Of a DNA stretch of 64,000 nt, positions 23,801 through 34,090 are shown piece by piece. Within the stretch, counting starts at the first letter, position 1. Every line of letters starts with the position of its first letter. The DNA is from Setaria digitata (taxonomy: Eukaryota; Nematoda; Chromadorea; Rhabditida; Setariidae). The position numbers were made by a program, and so were the translations under genes. The stretch lies in contig RCAB01000115.1 of assembly GCA_003640385.1 (NCBI GenBank), positions 62,001-126,000 on the forward strand, in the 5' to 3' direction. The notes below the pieces were generated by a model. The model saw only the letters and a list, made by a program, of their open reading frames with translations, made no database searches and was not told where the DNA came from.

Positions 23801-26556
23801 CGTATTTGAATTGAGAATCATTTTTTTTTATATATTTAATGAATTTTCTACCTTTTACATCAGTGAATATTAGTTAGCATAACCTTTGAGATTTTTCTGT
23901 GGTCTCTTGAAAAACTTAAGGATGTTGTTAAGAAAGTTATTGTTGTTTTATAGTTTGAGCAGAAAAATTCCATCAAATACAAAACATCCATTCATTGCAC
24001 GAAAAGCTTCGTTGAGGCAAATAATAATTCATTAGTTCCTGGCAAAAATGTCGCCTTTTGATGGCTGAAGCCGATATCTCATGACCATTTGAAGAATGTT
24101 TTAGTGGATAGTTAAGCAGTGTAACACAAAAAGTTTCTCTAACTTTTTTGATAGAATGCAAAAAACAATACATGTTGAGAATGCAAATTAAAAATATCTA
24201 GCAACCTTACTTACGTCTGCTCACTCCGTAACGTTCAAATTCGGTCTTTCCAGAGATTCATACGTCAAGGATGGTTGTGCAAGTGGACCCAACGTGGCTT
24301 CAAACCTCATATTGTGATTCTTTTCAGTGATTCCTTATTGTTCGCTTACAGATCTCAAGCCGATGGTTTTATACGCAATGCATTTCTTCCATTACGAGCC
24401 ATGACGGTAAAATTCTGGTAAATTTGGCTTTTTATAAAGATGCAAAGTTAACTGCTAAACTGACTGCACGAATTCGTAAAATAGTGCTAATTAGCTTTTT
24501 CAATATGCAAATCTGCAGGTAGAAGAAGGCGACGTGCTGCATGTTGTCACAGATCCAACCATATGTCTTACGATACGGGCATTTAACCTTATATTCTTAT
24601 TATCAAGTGATTGTACGAGAGTTCGAGATCTTTGGCTTGACGAATTAAAGAAAGCAATTCAAAATGCTAAACATTCTAAAATTGAGAACTTACCTTTGCT
24701 TGAATCGTTTGGTTAGTCTCAATTTATTGACTGGCAGCATTAAAAAAAAATATTATAATGTTTTAATAATTATAAATATTGAAAATCACCAGAAGCACAT
24801 TTCTCCCTCATAACTAAAATACTTCCTGGTATAACTTCATCAAAGTAGTTTCTTTTCCAATTTATATCAAATTTGAATTCAATTGAAACTTGTTCACTAT
24901 TCATCCACCTATTGAGAACCATTTCATTGTAATTCAATCTGAAAGTTGACTTATTTTCCTGCAAAAATATTTGTTTGATCTTTGTAGTTATTATGGAAGA
25001 TAGTTTTAACGATAAATCTATGCAAAGTTGTGGCATGCCGGATGCGATGGCTGGATTGGGTCTGTTATTGTTTCAATCCCATAATTTGGAACACGAATTG
25101 TAATGTCAAGTTTAAAAATTAAAAACTACTTGAGATATTTAAATTCTAATTAACTCTACAGATAAATCGTGGAAGGTAAACAGTAGCTGTTGAAAACACT
25201 TGTTTCAGGCGCAAAAGTTTTGACAACTGCCTCGTGTAGTACGTTGGATATATGCTGGCATCGTCATGCCACTTTAGGAATCAATGCAGTTATTGCGGTA
25301 TATTAACTACATGCCTTTAGATGTTTTTTCAAGGGTCAGCGGTCGTAGTGGTTGCTTACTAACTTTTGGAAATTAATTTCAAAGATTTATTATTTTTTGT
25401 TTCTTTAACATTCACTTCTTGGTATTACTTCCAGACTATCTTCTTCAGGCTCCGGCTAATCAGATGTCTGGATATTTGCTAAGTAAATTCCGTAATTCTG
25501 CTGAGTGGCAAAAATTTTGGGTGGTACATGCGAATTTTGCTCTTACCTTCTTTAGATCGCATCAAGTAATATTACAAAAGATAATCAGTATTTGCTTGTT
25601 TATAGTGATAGATAAATGCATCAGATGTAATATATCAAATATAGCTCCAGGAAGCTTATCTTTCCAAAGAGCTAACTATCATCTTCATCCTTTGGTTAAT
25701 TAGACTACACGGTTATCTGTATTTGGCCTTTTTAATCTGGATATTTGCTACGTAAATTCTGCAATTCTGCCGGATTGCGAAAATTTTACATGGTGAAGAA
25801 GTACTTTCCCTAGAGCTATATTTATATTTAATATATTTATTATATTTACATTCCATTTATATTTACATCGCAACAGGTAAAATAGATTATTCGAAGAGAA
25901 TGGTTAAAACGGTTTAATCCTTCTAGTACTGGTCAAAACCATTCACTGAAAAATTCTAGGAGCCTGAACCGATAGCGGTATTGCCGATCATCAGTTATCA
26001 CATATCTTTGCCTCAACTTAATGATAAAATTGATTGTGACAATGTTTTCAAAGTATCTTATAATACACACTGTTATTTCTTTCGAACCGACAGTTTGTAT
26101 GCCTTTTCCAAGTAAGTTTAACAATAGATCTGTGAATGCTATTTTGTTTTACATAGAGTTCAATGAAACTTCCACTTGGTACTGATAACAGTGGTTTTCA
26201 ATTTTTATCATGCACTTTTCTTCCTGTTACCTTTGGTTAAATTTTTTAAGCATAGCTTAGCTCGATGTCAGTTCCCAAACTTAAAAAGCAAATTTTTACT
26301 TCCTCATTTAGAATAAATCAATTTCATATCTAGAATTTGGAATTATAGATTAGACATGAAGGATCTGATAGATAAGCTTCATGAAAAAGAAAATTTTGTC
26401 CATGTAGGAAAAAGGCTTTCACAATTTAAAAAAAGTCTCGTGAAAAGTGAAGAAAATTTCGATAAAAGATCAATTTTTAGATGGTATGAATGCATTCGCG
26501 AATCAACAATCAACAGTAGTCCGCTGAATCTCATCGCAGGTTTTCCATTAAAATAA
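20834..26556 (+). CDS. FARP (frm): FARP DH-PH-PH half (Rho GEF module)
   Basis: Fifteen in-phase exons: 20834-20969, 21157-21275, 21349-21464, 21631-21717, 22049-22182, 22379-22468, 22976-23144, 23236-23328, 23494-23610, 24254-24406, 24519-24711, 25209-25297, 25449-25565, 25960-26111, 26481-26556. They encode about 612 residues. DH domain: LKDIVMLERTAVFDLKIL, PRIGDLLLCSVHNALQYY, LLGRMVAALLEENNEAE. First PH: RQGWLCKWTQRGFKPHIVIL and RAFNLIFLLSSDCTRVRDLW. A FARP-specific linker contains DICWHRH. Second PH: MSGYLLSKFRNSAEWQKFW, VFKVSYNTHCYFFRTDS and the closing helix KWYECIRES. A GEF of this family would load GTP onto Rac/Cdc42-type GTPases. The first exon enters in phase 1 with no initiator, so it must be spliced from upstream or start internally at a Met near 20884. 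A 72-nt possible cassette (24988-25059) is phase-neutral. The DH helix normally reading LLKPVQR is altered here, so exchange activity is uncertain. Confidence 0.88.
23655..23907. repeat. 126-bp duplicate either side of a single N
   Basis: Positions 23655-23780 and 23782-23907 are equal in length and nearly identical, with a few C/T substitutions and poly-T slippage, separated by N at 23781. They lie in an intron of the DH-PH half. An unmerged contig overlap, possibly two haplotypes, is the simplest explanation. Confidence 0.88.
25731..25803 (+). pseudogene. Degenerate copy of the second PH domain's first exon
   Basis: This stretch repeats positions 25466-25530 of the real exon: both read TCTGGATATTTGCTA, then encode a version of YLLxKFxNSA. 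It lies in the following intron, about 270 bases downstream. It lacks the rest of the exon and a donor and diverges after about 65 bases. It looks like a partial tandem exon duplication that has decayed. Confidence 0.75.
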
Positions 26557-27477
26557 TGTGCTATCTTTGAGTGGATACGTGAAAGCTGCTAGCAAACTTC
26601 ATATTGTCCACGTAAAATGCCGCAGGCGGTACTGCCCGGAGGAATTTTTTTTCCTTCATTATCTTTCAGCACACAGCCGCCTCGGGAAATATGCAGGACA
26701 AAATTACCTCCTATTTCCTGAATTTTGACCTCGACATTACTCTTTACTTCCAGTTAAGTACCAGTTACTTATTTCATTTTATTTTTGAATAGGTCATGCG
26801 TGAACAATCGTCTCATTTTCTCTTTGCTATTTATATTTCTTCTTGTCTGTAGAAATTATAAAATAAAGTTCTGTATTTCTCGCAGCCAGGAAAAAGAAAC
26901 AGATCGATTATCGAGTTTGATCTTTTGTATTAGATCTAAAATTGCTGGTTTCTCGGAAAGGAAAATTGATTTTGTGCGCTAGGAAATTAATTTCATTCCA
27001 ATTTCGAACAACACAAATTACATCAAACTTTGCTCACAAATATTACAGTCAAACGCATAGTTTTGAGATCCGATTCGTAAAACGTGAGAACGTATTATTA
27101 GCATGATGTTAAAAATTATTATATTTTATCTTACCATATAGTATCATCCTAGAAATGGATATGACCCAATCAGAAACTACGATAATGATTCCTTCAAAAA
27201 GAATTTAGTGGAATGCACTGTACATATTATCTTGATTTTCAATAACAAGACTTCAAATAACATCAAAATAAAATTAGGATATAATGGAATCACGTTACAG
27301 TTCTGAGATCTAATTCGTAAAATAAGATGTATCAATTTAAGCTTGTTGTCAAATGTTATGCACTGTCACATAGTATAGATATGATTTAATAATTAGAATT
27401 CCATTTATAATTCCTTCATATATGAACTTAGGAGAGATTGATTTGTCCATTGCAAAACTCTATAAGATATGGAGAAA
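26557..27477. other. Intergenic region between convergent FARP and PIG-X
   Basis: This separates the 3' ends of two convergent genes. The only structure seen is a pair of diverged direct repeats near 27.06 and 27.30 kb. No coding exon was recognised. Confidence 0.6.
27056..27390. repeat. Diverged direct repeat pair, about 90 bp
   Basis: Segments starting near 27056 and 27296 share the pattern AG-TT-TGAGATC followed by ATTCGTAAAA and a later CATATAGTAT/CATAGTATAG. Identity is moderate with small indels, indicating an old local duplication. Confidence 0.55.
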
Positions 27478-29135
27478 TTATTCGGTTTTTATTTTAGGCG
27501 CTTCTTTTATTGTAGCAACAATTATCGTTACAGTGCAACAAATAACAACAAAAACTGTAATGAATGAAACGAATTTTAAGGAAGACGCATTCCCCGTCGG
27601 TATTTTAAATTGTACAGTATTGTACTCCAACAAAGGCATCATTAACCATTCACAATTTGAATCGTTTGAACAATCACAAGGTGCCTGTAGCAGATAAAAA
27701 TAAAGCAGAGACTTTATGGACTGATTTGAAATATGAATTGAGCATACAAATAATGCCCTGAAAAAGTTCTCTAGTCTTCCAATTAAAGAAAAAAGTATCA
27801 CCACCATTATCAGTGATTTCCAAAAATCTAAAGCAGGGTCTATAAGCATAATTGGCACTCATACCTTGATTAAATGCTTCATGCAATAGCTCGTCAGCAA
27901 AGTAGAATTTTCTGTACACCTCAAAAGCAGTTGTGGAGCTGATATTGTAACCACAGCAACTAAAACGAAATTTCACTTAGAAGCATTCTCAAAAATGCAA
28001 GCAAACAAGCTCTTCTTCTCCATTACCACTTCATTCAGCTAGCTGATTTATTCATCTTATAGATGAATCTACTGAAAAATGTCGATGGATTAGACGAAAT
28101 TGCTTAAATGCTTAAAAATAAAACATGGACGATTCCACATGAAAACAAGTTTGACTGATAAATAGTGCCGACAAATTATTTTAATGACTAGAAAAAAAAA
28201 GAAAACAAAAAAAAAAAACCAATTCCAGTAGCAGCATGATAACGCAAATGTATTGGTAGCTCAAAATGTTCCTTGTAAACGAAATTTTTTCTTAATCCTC
28301 GCTTCGAACATACATAAAGTGGTGTACTTTCAGATTTTTCTCTTGAAGCCTCAACATCGAATGACGCCTTTGCATATGTATGAGTACGGTATTCTTTCAT
28401 ACTGCAACATCGATTATAGACTAGTCACATTTTCCCCTTGATTCAAGAAAATGAAAGTTCTGTCACTTGTTTCTCGGATTCAAACTAAACAATGATGGAT
28501 TGGAACTAGGAATTGAACGAAAAAGGCAAGCATAGAAGACTGACGACTGATAATAACCTCTCTCTTTCTCCACACTTTTTCAAAGGTTCTTCAAGAAGTC
28601 AATCATGTTTAACATATAGTTGCACAACCAACAGTATATAACGAGTATCACAACATTAACATGTTGAGATAGGAAGGTAAATAATCCAAAAACAATTAGA
28701 ATTTGGGAAATTTTTCTCCTATTTCCGTAAAATTTTCCCAAAAAGGGTTAACAAGTGGAAGGACGGATAATGCTAAGACATAACGATGCCACAGGTAAGG
28801 CTGTCTGTGCTCAATCATTCCTACCTGCGGATTGAAATATGAGATTTCAAGGAATATTTTCATCTGGTCTTTCACATTGGTAGCAGCTTAAAATGTTCCT
28901 TGTAGACGAAATTTTTGAATGGTTTCGAAAATCTCTCTTGAATCATTTCAGAAATCGTCTTTTCTAGGATCTCTTGGTTGCCTAAAGCTCAAATAAAGTA
29001 CCTGTCAAAATCGATAAATGCACCTGCAGGAATCGTAAATTTATAACCAATTAAACAGTCCATAAATCGATTTGAGCTGCCAATATCGATTTCCAGTGTA
29101 ATATAACGATGGAGACCACCACCGAATCCATGAAA
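27478..29135 (-). CDS. pigx: PIG-X, GPI mannosyltransferase I stabilising subunit (5' end incomplete)
   Basis: Four exons read right to left: 29135-29002, 28401-28220, 27959-27865, 27684-27478. The last three junctions are in phase. Recognisable PIG-X segments are GLHRYITLEIDIG, TIPAGAFIDFD, KASFDVEASREKSES, ELPIHLRYH, VVTISAPQLLLRC, APCDCSNDSNCEW and VQFKIPTGN. A hydrophobic segment near the C-terminus (VFVVICCTVTIIVATI) matches the family's single membrane anchor. In other eukaryotes PIG-X binds PIG-M in the ER and is needed to add the first mannose to GPI anchors. The expected signal peptide was not found: the first exon meets an in-frame TGA just upstream (about 29136-29138) with no AG acceptor between. 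The 5' end is therefore unresolved or damaged. It converges on the FARP gene and lies downstream of the kinase gene on the same strand. Confidence 0.85.
28870..28925 (-). pseudogene. Decayed copy of PIG-X exon 2 fragment
   Basis: On the minus strand this encodes KNFVYKEHFKLL, almost the same as KNFVYKEHFEL in the real exon at 28253-28300, then stops. The copy lies about 620 bases upstream of the exon it resembles, inside the intron between exons 1 and 2, and has no full exon or splice sites around it. Confidence 0.75.
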
Positions 29136-30300
29136 TCAGATGCTTTAGTTTGAACAGACCATTCAGTAGAAAAGCTATGTCATCGTGTTAGTTAATTCTT
29201 TCATTAACGCAATATAAATATATTTTTAATTCTCCAATTCAACTGCATAGAGTAACAAAAGGAATCTGAATTCAAAAAAATTGTTTAAAAAGAAAAATTT
29301 ATTCACTCACGGTTTAAAGAAAAAAAAACCTTTAAGTTGGCCTTACGTATTGATATTGAATCGATCCAGTTGCAACGTTGACAGGAAAGTAAGCCAAATG
29401 TGGCAAAAGTAAGAAAAGTATATATGATCATACCAATCCACAAGCTCCTTTCATTTGGCTATAATAGCAATTTTATTACTCCATATGAAAATTTTTATTA
29501 AACAGTCCACAACCTCCTTTGAATGTTCCCAAAGTCAATTTCCGGTGCAGATATCAAGCTTTCAAAATACACCAGATTTCAGAGTTATGTGCTTTCAAAA
29601 TTTCGAAACAAAATACATAAGAATCTCCTACCGAAGTTCCTATTCCAATTTCCTGCTATTATCGATAAAATTCCTGATTAAAGTGAACCTGAAAGTACGA
29701 TAGGAAGGGTGCACCTTCGGAAGAGATGAAGTTTAATCACCATATAAATCAATCTTATTTCTTTCATACATACTCGTAAAGTAATATAGAAGACAGACAA
29801 TCTTAGAATGCAATTTCAGTGAATTCGTAAAACTTTAGCAAATTTACTAAGGACAAGACAGACATCAGAAAGACGCATCCCTGGATAAAACTAGGGATAA
29901 GCAGCAAAAAAATTCATGCAGGAGTACTGGCTGTTATTATCAAAAGCTGATCTAATTTGTTGGTTAAGTTGTGCAAATGCATTCGAATCGTTAATTCACT
30001 GGCAGTCAACATGCAGAATCTTTTACCGAAGTTTCTATTCCCATCTCCTCCATTATCAATAAAATTTCAGATTAAAGTGAATCAGAGAGTACGATATCTT
30101 CCCGATTGACTTTTATGCATACAGAAATAGCAAACTCCCCCTCCCCCCTAGTATAACTTCTGCTTTAATAATTTGAACGCTTGCTCAAAATTTCAAGCAA
30201 AGCAATTAAAAGCCAAAAAAAAAAAGAAGAATCAACAAATACAATGCAGCATCAAGATAACAGTGTATTTTATCTATTTATCAAATATATACACTATGTA
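29136..30300. other. Region between PIG-X and the kinase with degenerate repeats
   Basis: No intact gene was found. Positions about 29625-29702 and 30020-30096 are about 80% similar to each other. On the minus strand they encode EIGIGTSVGDS and EEMGIETSVKDS, resembling LEIDIGSSNR of PIG-X exon 1 only weakly. A shared ATTAAACAGTCCA at about 29049 and 29497 supports duplication of exon 1 surroundings. I read this as decayed tandem copies of part of PIG-X. Confidence 0.5.
29625..30096 (-). repeat. Direct repeat pair, about 75 bp
   Basis: The segment CTACCGAAGTTCCTATTCC... ending GAAAGTACGATA near 29700 recurs at about 30020-30096 with about 80% identity. The spacing is roughly 390 bases. Confidence 0.75.
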
Positions 30301-32459
30301 CTAGGTACTAAGGACAATGGCAGTTTCTGTACTTGATTCAGCATCATTTTGGATTCGCTGGTGTTGTCTTGCAGTGGTTTTTGCTCCTTCTGACTGAAAT
30401 AAGGAAGTGTATATATGAATAGAAAATTACCATACTTTGAGCATTAGTAGCTTTAATTAGCATTAATCATTATATCACAAGAAAAATTTTTAAAAACAGA
30501 CAACTACATATGGAGCTTCCGGAACTATGAAAAATATAGCATAAGGATCTAATATACAATGAATGACAATATTTACTTGGAAATGTGTGTTCATCTGCTC
30601 CGCCATACTGAGTACCTCAGCAACATCAGGACGTTTATTCGGGTTTGAACAAATGCACCGTGATATCAAGTCACGCAACTGAAAACAATACACACAGAGT
30701 AATATAACTAACAAATCTTCCCTTTTATTATAATATGTTATGTTATTTTAACACGTTTCCAACTTTGTCCAGCTAAAATGGTACAATATACTTGAAATAG
30801 ACCTGCTGCGAGTAAATATCAGCTGGCAGAGGTGGGTATTCGCAATTCTCAATCTTCTTGCACAGTGAATACAAGTTCAGCTTATCGCCATAAAATGGTG
30901 ATTGCAATGCTGCCATCTGTAAATATTTCGAATATCAGAACTTCATTGCGAATATCGGCATAAAATATTCATCCACGCAGGGTAATGAATTTAATGACAT
31001 TGATGGAACAGACTTCTATTATTTAATTTAATTTTTTGCTCTTGTTTTTAAAGTTCATCGGATTGCTCACTACTTAGTTCTTAATAAACAACACGTGGCT
31101 GTATGTTGTGAGCAAAACACTACCTATTCAGCTACTCTTGCTCTCCAAAAATAAATTTGGAAGGGAATTTAAAGTAAGACAAGGGATTAAATAAGAAAAA
31201 TTTACGTTTTCATGTATTAAAATTAATAAAAATATACACAGTACCTCATATAATAAGCAACCAATGCTCCACAGATCTGATTTGAAATTATAACCACTTT
31301 CTTGTATCCTTTCAGGACTCATATAGTACGGTGTACCAACTAAAGAATGAGCAGCTGTAGTTTTCGAACTAAAAAACCTCCCCAGACCAAGGTCTCCAAG
31401 CTTTACCGTACCATCCGCCGTAATGAACACGTTTGCTGGTTTAATATCTGTAATAATAAATACGCTTTTATATGGATGAAGAGAAGAATGTACAAAATGA
31501 ACGCTAAATGCAGCAAAGAGTACAGATTTGGGGAAGTAAAAAATAAAAAAGAAATAATTTTTAGGATTAAATTATGAGCAAAAATTCCCATCATCAGTGA
31601 TAAAGTTTACATAAAAGTAAAATGTACCTCTGTGCATAATTCGTTTCGTGTGCATGTGCTCCAGTGCACGTACTAGCTGTACAAAATATTTCCAAATGAT
31701 ACGTTCAGGAATAAGGCGTCTACTTTTCTTGAAATGCTGCAAAAAGATGAAATTATAGAAGGAACAAAATAGTGCAGAAGAGGAATGCATGCCTATCAGA
31801 TTTCCCATTTGAAAAGATATATTCCTTCCTCATAACAAATCATTCATGATGAACATAAGTTATATGCAAAATCTTTGATCTGAGAGAAATAAAAATTACT
31901 CTACAAACTAACCCGTATCATCCGACTTAGATCACCCGCATCCGCAAGTTCCAGAACAATATTTAGCTGATTGTTTTCGATAAATGAGGAGTAATACCGG
32001 ATAACGTTAACATGGTTTAGTTGCTTTAAAAGATCAATTTCCTTGATACAGTCCTGTCTGGCTTTCGCATCCACCATATCATAGACCTTAAGTAGGAGCA
32101 CATGCAATGAATTTGAAGTAGTTCTGCTAAAAATTAACGATATCTTCATAAAAACAGCATAAAATACATAATATTGGGGATTGCTTCGATACTATAAGTA
32201 CAATTTCTCGTATATATATGATGTTGAGAAATATATTATCAAACCTCAATCAACCGTTGATGGAGAAAAAAAGTATGAAAAGATCTCCCTAAAGTAAATT
32301 TCTAATAAATATAACCTGAACTTTCTTCAGCGCAACAAAGCTGCCATCTTCTTTACATCGTGCTTTGTATACTTCAGAAAACTGTCCTTTACCAATTTTC
32401 TTTTCAATTTCAAATGCATCTAATTTACCATATCTCGCCGACAAATCATTTGTCGACAT
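30301..32459 (-). CDS. nekl-3: NEK6/7-type mitotic kinase (NEKL-3 orthologue)
   Basis: Seven exons right to left: 32459-32316, 32086-31913, 31736-31628, 31447-31245, 30916-30803, 30678-30577, 30393-30301. They give 312 residues; vertebrate NEK7 has about 302. The kinase is intact: glycine loop GKGQFSEVY (23-31), ATP lysine in VALKK (K45), HRD at 141-143 followed by IKPAN, and metal-binding DLG (161-163), which replaces DFG as usual in NEK6/7. The activation loop is [12 protein letters not shown], whose first Ser (177) corresponds to the site phosphorylated by NEK9 in NEK6/7. The phrase [15 protein letters not shown] and the whole catalytic core are nearly identical to NEK6/7. In C. elegans, NEKL-3 works with NEKL-2 in epidermal endocytosis and moulting; in vertebrates NEK6/7 act in spindle assembly. 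The start at 32459 follows an upstream acceptor-like site and is the only ATG before the glycine loop. Confidence 0.97.
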
Positions 32460-34090
32460 CCTTTACCTGTCTGAAAATTTCATATATATTACAGCGGGAA
32501 CTGAAACATAACTTCAATAAACTTGCAGTTCACAGAATTAGAGAATTGCGAAATATGAAGCAAAAGAAAACATAAAATGCGAATCACGTAGAAATTATCT
32601 GTGTTCTTTCACTGATAAAAATTATCAAAAAATGATGTGAACTCTTGAAATGATTATTGATAGCTTATATCTGTCTAATCGATAAGGTCAGAGAAAAATT
32701 ATTATACTTCGAATAGTGTTTTCTCGTATAATTTCCAGCATTACACCTAATAAAATCTACCACTAGGCTCAAATTGTGAAGTGCAAAAAGAAAAAAAATA
32801 GCAATCTAGTAAATAACAATATAATCAGAGTAGGATAAGAAGGTGCAACGATAAGATGACACCACTCGCAGTAATGTGACACATCGCCATCACCGTGTGA
32901 CATTCATTAATGGAATGTGTAAAAGAGGTAAAGAAAAGAATGGGGTGTATACTACTTGCAATTGAAAAGGAGTAATTCATCCGACAATCTATAGATGGTC
33001 AAGGAGGCTAACTACCACGGGAAAGCATTGTGGACTAGCAAGTGGTGCTTGGACTCCAAACATCACCCTTAAGATCGTAATCGATGCCACTTAATTCCTT
33101 TGATGTTACCTTCTTCAGTTGCGAAAAATTTGCAAACTCTGTAGACTTGCAGCCTCCACGCAACCATACTCAATATATTTGCCATTAACCATTAACATTA
33201 ACGGATGATTACATCCACTTATTTGACGACCGGCTGTATGTACAGGTTCCAAGACATATTTGACTTCATCAGACAATGCTAATTACATTAGCTGATTCTG
33301 TCTTTTCGAATGGCCTCCTTGCTTACGTTACATATAGTGTGGTCATATTACCAATATTACAATCTTCTTCTCAACACAGCTGATTTTTATTTAACTTTTG
33401 TTTTACAAGTTTACTTCTACAATTCATAACATGCCTTTATTGGTGAAGTTTTATCCTTAACCACAATAATAACTTAAGACCAGTGAATAAATACTTCAAA
33501 TTATCCCACAATTCTTACCTTACTTCTTTTCCCATCTTGAAACAATACTACAGTAATGCTGTGGAATATCGCAAAAATCCAAGTCACATTTTTGACGATA
33601 AATTGAACGACAACACCTTCTGCGGTTGTGGATGGACAGAATATACATTATTTTCTTAGCAGCAAACACAATATCTAATCAATGACGAAGGATTTCCATG
33701 CACCCCGGGCTAAACAGATATACTTCGGCGCTTCTAAGTTACGGAACAAATGATTCCTGTCATTCCGAATTAGATGCAGCATCACTAATTCCCTCCCTCT
33801 CCATCGTTGATGACCTTTCTGACAAAGTATTTTCGAATCATTTAATTTGCTTAAAACAGTAAAGTACTACAAAAGGAAATAAATAAAATATACAGGCTCC
33901 ATATTCTATTATCGTATCAACAGAATCAAGAAATAAAAATATATTAATCACATATAAGGCTTGAAAAAGTTAACCAATTTTACGTAAAGCATTGGAGTGT
34001 GAAACTATTTAATTTCAGTACTTCAGAGCCTATCCTCCCTTATTATGAAATTGTATCCGCAACCATCCGTTGCAAACTACTTTCATATTT
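32460..34090. other. Intergenic region between NEKL-3 and HAP40
   Basis: About 1.6 kb between two minus-strand genes. It should contain the NEKL-3 promoter or trans-splice site and the HAP40 3' UTR. No exon, repeat or RNA gene was recognised. Confidence 0.6.

Noticed and set aside
20834..26556. DH-PH-PH region as a pseudogene
   Set aside because: All exons have GT/AG boundaries, join in phase and retain family order; only one intronic exon fragment is decayed.
27674..27850. Possible extra PIG-X exon encoding a hydrophobic FWKSLIMVVILFSLI segment
   Set aside because: It is phase-compatible in one reading, but joining 27865 directly to 27684 reproduces the PIG-X family order without it, so it is intron.
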